A stretch of DNA of 9,369 nucleotides from assembly GCA_009649835.1 (NCBI GenBank), contig PYCK01000119.1:1-9369 (forward strand), given 5' to 3'. Both the position numbers and the translations under genes were made by a program. The first letter of the stretch is position 1. Each line of letters opens with the position of its first letter. Source of the DNA: Candidatus Methanocomedens sp. Its GTDB lineage: Archaea > Halobacteriota > Methanosarcinia > Methanosarcinales > Methanocomedenaceae. The notes below the pieces were generated by a model, which saw nothing but the letters and a program-made list of their open reading frames with translations, was not told the DNA's origin and did not search any database. Below, one piece after another: positions 5,459-9,369 of this stretch.

Positions 5459-6805
5459 TTGAACACTTCACAGGTTGATTTCCATGACATCAGGGTACTG
5501 AAAAGTTCAGGACTTGGCATTTTTATCGATAACGGTGAGATAGAACAGATATCAAATAACTATACCAGTGGAACAGCATGCCGTGCACTGGTCAACGGGT
5601 CGTGGGGTATTGTCTCATCCGACAACACCAGAGACCCTGAAAGCATGCTTTTTTCAGCAGCAAAGCTATCCAGCCAGGCACATAGAAGGTCTCCAAGACC
5701 GGATATCGATCTGGCCAGGGTGGAATCTCCTTTGATACATGACCTTCCGGTAGTTGAAAAGGACCCTGCCGATATTCCAATTGAGGAGAAAGTAGAACTT
5801 CTGCTTGATATCCACAAACGGGCAAAGGTACAGGATGTGTCAAGTTCCACTGTAATGTATTCAGAAAGTGTGACCGAAGTGGAATATAGTAACTCCGAGG
5901 GTGTGGAGGTTTCATACAGCCTGGTTCGGACAGGGTTTGCAGTAACTGCCGTGGCTTCACGCAATGGCGTGTTCCAGATGGGCAGGGAGAGCAAGTTCAA
6001 TGTGTGCGGGTATGAACTGTTCGACAGGTACGATGCACTGGAGCTGGCAGAGACGGCAGGGAATACTGCAAGGGACCTGTTATCGGCAAGTGTACCAAAA
6101 GGCGGCAGGATGCCTGTGATACTTGACCAGGAACTGGCAGGTGTGTTCATCCACGAGGCCGTGGGTCATGCAGCAGAGGCAGACCATGTGGCAGAGGGTA
6201 ATTCCATCCTTGCAGGCTTAATCGGCAGCCAGATCGCTTCTTCCTGTATAACTGTCATAGACGACCCTTCCATGCACGGGTATGGCTACTATCCTGTTGA
6301 TGACGAAGGAGTGGAATCCAGGCCCGCCACACTGATAGAAGAGGGCGTGCTGAAGTCGTACCTGCATAGCAGGGAGACAGCTGCACTATTTCCGGATACC
6401 GGCCGGCCTGGTAATGCCAGGTCCCAGGGGCTTTCAAGACCCATTATCAGGATGAGCAATACTTATATCGAGAATAGTGATTCCTCTTTCGGGGAGATGT
6501 TATCTGAGATAAAGGACGGTATTTACCTGATCGGCAGTCGCGGGGGACAGGTGAATCCGGGCGAGGGTGTGTTCCAGTTCAATGCAGAGCGCGGGTTTTT
6601 GGTGGAGAACGGTGAACTGACCACGCCTGTAAGGGATGTTTCACTGTCAGGACATACACTGGATATCTTAAAGCACATACAGATGGCTGCCGGTGATATG
6701 AAAATGACCTCTGGCAGGTGCGGCAAAGGCGGGCAGCTTGCGCCTGTGTGCGATGGGTCGCCGCATATCCTGGTCTCAGAGGCAACGGTGGGGGGAAGCG
6801 GATGA
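5459..6805 (+). CDS. tldD: TldD family metallopeptidase
   Basis: This 448-residue protein is the catalytic subunit of the TldD/TldE pair, which forms a closed zinc protease complex that cleaves small or unfolded peptides. Bacterial examples mature microcin B17 and degrade the CcdA antitoxin. The signature HEAVGH (232-237) supplies His 232, Glu 233 and His 237, and Cys 421 in GRCGKGGQ is the expected third zinc ligand. SRGGQVNPGEGVFQF (360-374) and the final TVGG are also typical. The TTG at 5459 is preceded by GCAGGGA at a suitable distance, 13 bp after lonB; an in-frame stop at 5402 and the lack of other starts leave no longer option. The N-terminus is therefore shorter than that of its partner TldE and seems to lack most of the first helix. 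Cys 430 (APVCDGSP) falls where a small residue is usual. The archaeal substrate is unknown. Confidence 0.92.
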   Translation: MNTSQVDFHDIRVLKSSGLGIFIDNGEIEQISNNYTSGTACRALVNGSWGIVSSDNTRDPESMLFSAAKLSSQAHRRSPRPDIDLARVESPLIHDLPVVEKDPADIPIEEKVELLLDIHKRAKVQDVSSSTVMYSESVTEVEYSNSEGVEVSYSLVRTGFAVTAVASRNGVFQMGRESKFNVCGYELFDRYDALELAETAGNTARDLLSASVPKGGRMPVILDQELAGVFIHEAVGHAAEADHVAEGNSILAGLIGSQIASSCITVIDDPSMHGYGYYPVDDEGVESRPATLIEEGVLKSYLHSRETAALFPDTGRPGNARSQGLSRPIIRMSNTYIENSDSSFGEMLSEIKDGIYLIGSRGGQVNPGEGVFQFNAERGFLVENGELTTPVRDVSLSGHTLDILKHIQMAAGDMKMTSGRCGKGGQLAPVCDGSPHILVSEATVGGSG

Positions 6806-8136
6806 GTAGTGATATCAATATTATTTATGACATGGCCAAAAAGGCGCAAAAAGCTGCAGAGCGCTCAGGTGCCGATGAGGTGGAAGTATTCGGGCTTATG
6901 GCCAGCAGTGTCAATGTGGACATCCAGCTGGACAGGATCGACCTTGCAAAGGAAAGTTTTTCAAAGGGAATTGGTGTCAAGGCAATAGTGAATGGTGCAG
7001 TGGGTTTTTCGTCCACAAATGATCCGGCACGCATCATAGATGCAGCAAAATCCGCCACAAGTTCGGCCAGGGTACGGCGCGGCGACCCTGACTGGACAGG
7101 ACTGCCGCAGGCTTGTGATTACAGGGCGGTAAAAGGCATCCACGATCCCAGGATAGCCAATATAGATATAGAAACCTGCATCGACCTGTCCATGAAGATG
7201 ATCGATGGGGCGGTATCGCTGGATGATGCAAGACCCACGTCAGGCAAGTTCACGTGTCTGGGGTCAGATTATGTGATACTGAACTCCAATGGTGTTGAAG
7301 TGAGGGAAGCTTCCACAAGGATCGATGGTTTTATTGAGTGCCGGGCAGGGGATGGTAATGAGATATCCACTGCTTACGAGTTCGATATCTCCCGTAACCT
7401 TGATATTGATTTTTTCCATATAGGCAGTGAAGCTGCCAGACAGGCACTGGAAGGTGTAGGCAGTGTGGGTGTCGATACATGCAGGACCGACGTGCTGCTT
7501 AAACCAAGTGCAATAGCCGATATTCTGGAAAGTACATTTCTCAATTCGTTAAACTCCGAGAATATCCAGAAGGGGCGCTCGGCACTGGCAGGTAAATTAG
7601 GAGAGAAAATAGGTGCCAACGGTCTGGATATTGTGGATGACGGGCTGCTGGAGGGTGGTATAGGATCGGCCCGCTCGGATGATGAGGGAACACCGTCAAG
7701 GACCAACCGCATCCTGGAGAACGGTGTGCTTGGTACTTACCTGTATGATAAATATACGGCAGGTAAGGATGGTGTGGAGTCTACAGGCAGTGCGGTGAGG
7801 AATAATTATGCCCAGACCACTTCCATTGATGCCAGGAACCTGAAGATAGAGTATCCGGCCAGCGATATTATTGCTGAGACGCAAAAAGGCGTGCTGGTAG
7901 GTTCGGTTATCGGGGCTCATACAGCCAATCCCATCTCAGGGGATTTCAGTGTGGAAGCCCGCAATTCGTTTTTAGTCGAGGACGGGGATATAGGCAGCCC
8001 GATCAGGTCCATGATGGTGACAGGGAATGTGTTCGAACTGCTGCATAATATTTGCGGTGCAGGCCGTGACACGAGGGTACTGGGTAATATTATTACGCCT
8101 ACGGTGAAGGTATCAGGCTTGAAGATAGTGGGATAA
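6802..8136 (+). CDS. tldE: TldE/PmbA family protein, partner of TldD
   Basis: This 444-residue protein belongs to the TldD/PmbA family but lacks the HExxxH zinc motif, as expected for TldE, the non-catalytic half of the TldD/TldE heterodimer. Family hallmarks are the N-terminal helix and strand (AERSGADEVEVFGLMASS), GIGVKAIVNGAVGFSS near residue 60, ARSDDEGTPSRTN, ENGVLGTYLYDKYTAG, and GAHTANPISGDFSVEARN toward the C-terminus. The ATG at 6802 overlaps the tldD stop in ATGA, and a G-rich stretch (GGTGGGGGGAAG) just upstream serves as ribosome site. Translation is thus coupled, fitting equal amounts of the two subunits. A longer reading frame starting at 6718 exists but lies inside tldD and gives an unrelated low-complexity N-terminus, so it is not used. 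Confidence 0.93.
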   Translation: MSSDINIIYDMAKKAQKAAERSGADEVEVFGLMASSVNVDIQLDRIDLAKESFSKGIGVKAIVNGAVGFSSTNDPARIIDAAKSATSSARVRRGDPDWTGLPQACDYRAVKGIHDPRIANIDIETCIDLSMKMIDGAVSLDDARPTSGKFTCLGSDYVILNSNGVEVREASTRIDGFIECRAGDGNEISTAYEFDISRNLDIDFFHIGSEAARQALEGVGSVGVDTCRTDVLLKPSAIADILESTFLNSLNSENIQKGRSALAGKLGEKIGANGLDIVDDGLLEGGIGSARSDDEGTPSRTNRILENGVLGTYLYDKYTAGKDGVESTGSAVRNNYAQTTSIDARNLKIEYPASDIIAETQKGVLVGSVIGAHTANPISGDFSVEARNSFLVEDGDIGSPIRSMMVTGNVFELLHNICGAGRDTRVLGNIITPTVKVSGLKIVG

Positions 8137-8150
8137 TAATATCGGAAAAA

Positions 8151-8160
8151 GGGGGGTGGA
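8151..8160 (+). promoter_or_regulatory. Ribosome binding site deciding a TTG start
   Basis: The run GGGGGGTGGA sits 3 to 8 nt before the TTG at 8164 and is the best match to the archaeal anti-Shine-Dalgarno nearby. The first downstream ATG (8176) would be about 15 nt away, too far for efficient use. The 27-bp gap after tldE holds no terminator, so the gene is read as part of the lonB operon. Confidence 0.55.
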
Positions 8161-8163
8161 CCT

Positions 8164-9369
8164 TTGAAAGTCTGTATGGTAATACCGTCGTACTGGGCAC
8201 GGGAAAGCAAGGATGGCTGGATAGCCGGAGATGCTGTGTATGACCATCCCACCCCCCTGGATGAGGACGGTACACTGCTAAGAGCTCTGCAAAGCCTGGA
8301 TGTGCTGGAAGATAAGGATTTCCAGGTGGTGGTGATCGCTGCGGCTACGGCAGGGGATATTGAGGACAGGGTTGAGGACAAGGTAGCTGGTATTATCGAT
8401 GAAGCTTCCTGGACTGTCGATGTGGATATTAAGCTGTTCGCTTCGTCCCACCTGGGAGAGATATATGACTTGCTGCAAAGTCGGGGCATAGATGAATATG
8501 TTCCACTGCTGCAAAGCCGGGGCATGGATGAATATGTTCCCTTGCTGCAACTCAGGGGATATTCAAATATCCGCAACCTGTGCCTTTTTATTCCCCACAT
8601 ACTGGGTTCGGATCTGGCTGTACTTATCGATGACGACGAGGTATTCGAGGACACGCAGTTCATAAGGAAGGTAAAGGAGTTTATGGGCAGTGTGGTGGGG
8701 GACAGGACCGTCCATGCAGTGGCCGGGTATTACCTTCAGTCAGATGGAGACAACAGTACCCGGAAAAAACGCAGCCCCTGGATGGAATACTGGGGCCAGT
8801 ACAAGGTTATGGACGAGGGCTTTGACAGGATAATACGGACAGAACCCAGGTTGAAGGAGACGCCATTTGTGTTTGGCGGGAATATGGTCATACACAGGGA
8901 GCTTTTCACTGTGGTGCCATTCGACCCTGGTGTTCCCAGGGGTGAGGACATAGATTACCTGATAAATGCCAGGATGTTCGGTTTCTCATTCTTCCTGGAC
9001 AATAAGCTGTCCATCAGGCACCTGCCTCCGTCCAAGTCCCATCCAGTGTGGATGCAGTTGCGTGAAGATATATACCGTTTCATTTACGAGCGGGCGAAAC
9101 TGGAAGGGCAGGTGGTAAAAGAGGGAATGGTAAAAGTGTCTCCGGAAGACCTGGACCCGTACCCTGGCAGGTTCTTAAGAAGTGACCTTGAGGAAAAGGT
9201 CGAGGGTGCGTGCAGACTGCTGTCAGAAGAGTATCTTGAGCAGGGCGATACCGCTGGCAGTGAAGAGGCACTGCAAAACATTGAGCTGGCCAGGACCGAT
9301 GCAGTGCCTGTATCCAATCCTTTCCAGGACCTGTGTGAGTTACAAAAACGCTGGAAGGGGCTGATGGAG
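8164..9369 (+). CDS. Glycosyltransferase-like protein (GT-A fold), 3' end outside the window
   Basis: An open frame of 402 codons runs from TTG 8164 to the window end without a stop. The N-terminus KVCMVIPSYWAR resembles the first strand of a GT-A nucleotide-sugar-binding domain. A metal/nucleotide motif is seen in VLIDDDEVFED, with D156, D157, D158 and E159. FVFGGNMVIHRE (235-246), PRGEDIDYLINARMFGF (258-275) with acidic GED, and IRHLPP with His 286 follow the order acceptor loop, catalytic acid, metal-binding His seen in GT2/GT81-like enzymes. No signal peptide or membrane segment is visible, so it should act in the cytoplasm, possibly in making glycans, compatible solutes or glycolipids. 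A tandem 12-residue repeat (103-134) precedes the DDDE motif. The TTG is backed by a G-rich ribosome site, and ATG 8176 (residue 5) is the alternative. Fold assignment is moderate; donor and acceptor are unknown. Confidence 0.7.
   Translation, partial: MKVCMVIPSYWARESKDGWIAGDAVYDHPTPLDEDGTLLRALQSLDVLEDKDFQVVVIAAATAGDIEDRVEDKVAGIIDEASWTVDVDIKLFASSHLGEIYDLLQSRGIDEYVPLLQSRGMDEYVPLLQLRGYSNIRNLCLFIPHILGSDLAVLIDDDEVFEDTQFIRKVKEFMGSVVGDRTVHAVAGYYLQSDGDNSTRKKRSPWMEYWGQYKVMDEGFDRIIRTEPRLKETPFVFGGNMVIHRELFTVVPFDPGVPRGEDIDYLINARMFGFSFFLDNKLSIRHLPPSKSHPVWMQLREDIYRFIYERAKLEGQVVKEGMVKVSPEDLDPYPGRFLRSDLEEKVEGACRLLSEEYLEQGDTAGSEEALQNIELARTDAVPVSNPFQDLCELQKRWKGLME
8470..8559 (+). repeat. 36-bp in-frame tandem repeat inside the glycosyltransferase-like gene
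   Basis: Two full units (8470-8505 and 8506-8541) encode LLQSRGIDEYVP and LLQSRGMDEYVP. A partial third (8542-8559) encodes LLQLRG and diverges after it. The full units differ at 4 of 36 bases, three silent and one changing Ile to Met, so the repeat is maintained as protein and is older than the 55-bp repeat near lonB. It inserts 24 residues just before the segment leading to the DDDE motif. Confidence 0.9.

Noticed and set aside
6718..6801. N-terminal extension of TldE starting at 6718
   Set aside because: It overlaps the conserved tldD C-terminus and encodes an Arg/Ala/Cys-rich sequence unlike the family. The ATG at 6802 with ATGA coupling is the natural start.
5459..8136. A peptide natural-product (microcin-like) cluster around TldD/TldE
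   Set aside because: No precursor peptide, cyclodehydratase or transporter gene is present. The neighbours are housekeeping-type genes.
8278..8550. Minus-strand frame with repeated 12-residue units
   Set aside because: It is the antisense image of the 36-bp repeat in the glycosyltransferase-like gene and has no ribosome site or family features.

Overview
The window looks like a chromosomal core segment of a euryarchaeon, most likely of the methanogen/ANME-type Halobacteriota (Methanosarcinales-like). The evidence is a class I HMG-CoA reductase for isoprenoid ether lipids, a membrane-anchored archaeal LonB protease, a V4R + Roadblock/LC7 gene pair of the kind seen in methanogens, archaeal BRE/TATA promoter geometry, and frequent TTG/GTG starts. 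The species cannot be fixed from the sequence. There is no sign of an insertion sequence, prophage, CRISPR array, rRNA or tRNA.

Layout. Positions 52-717 (+) encode endonuclease V. A convergent gap of about 130 bp holding short ACTG/CAGT repeats follows. Then comes a leftward block, given here from right to left in its direction of transcription: HMG-CoA reductase (3257-2019), a 49-residue zinc-ribbon protein (2009-1860) starting 9 bp after it, an intergenic stretch with a perfect 7-1-7 palindrome, a V4R-domain protein (1780-1226), and a Roadblock/LC7 protein (1220-852) 5 bp after it. A divergent promoter region (3258-3513) separates this block from a rightward operon: lonB (3514-5445), tldD (5459-6805), tldE/pmbA (6802-8136, overlapping tldD as ATGA), and a glycosyltransferase-like gene (8164 to beyond the window end).

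The most unusual local structure is an almost perfect 55-bp tandem duplication (3429-3539) of the lonB translation-initiation region. It leaves two identical Shine-Dalgarno/GTG start sites. Because 55 is not a multiple of 3, the upstream start now opens a 14-codon mini-ORF whose stop codon overlaps the Shine-Dalgarno of the real lonB. A second, older in-frame tandem repeat (36 bp, 12 residues) lies in the glycosyltransferase-like gene just before its DDDE motif.

Functionally the rightward operon groups two proteolytic systems: LonB for membrane-associated ATP-dependent turnover and TldD/TldE as a metallopeptidase. A presumed sugar transferase follows. The leftward block joins lipid precursor synthesis with a small metal-binding protein and, under an apparently separate promoter, a ligand-sensor/GTPase-regulator-like pair. 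The functional links across these genes are inferred from position only.
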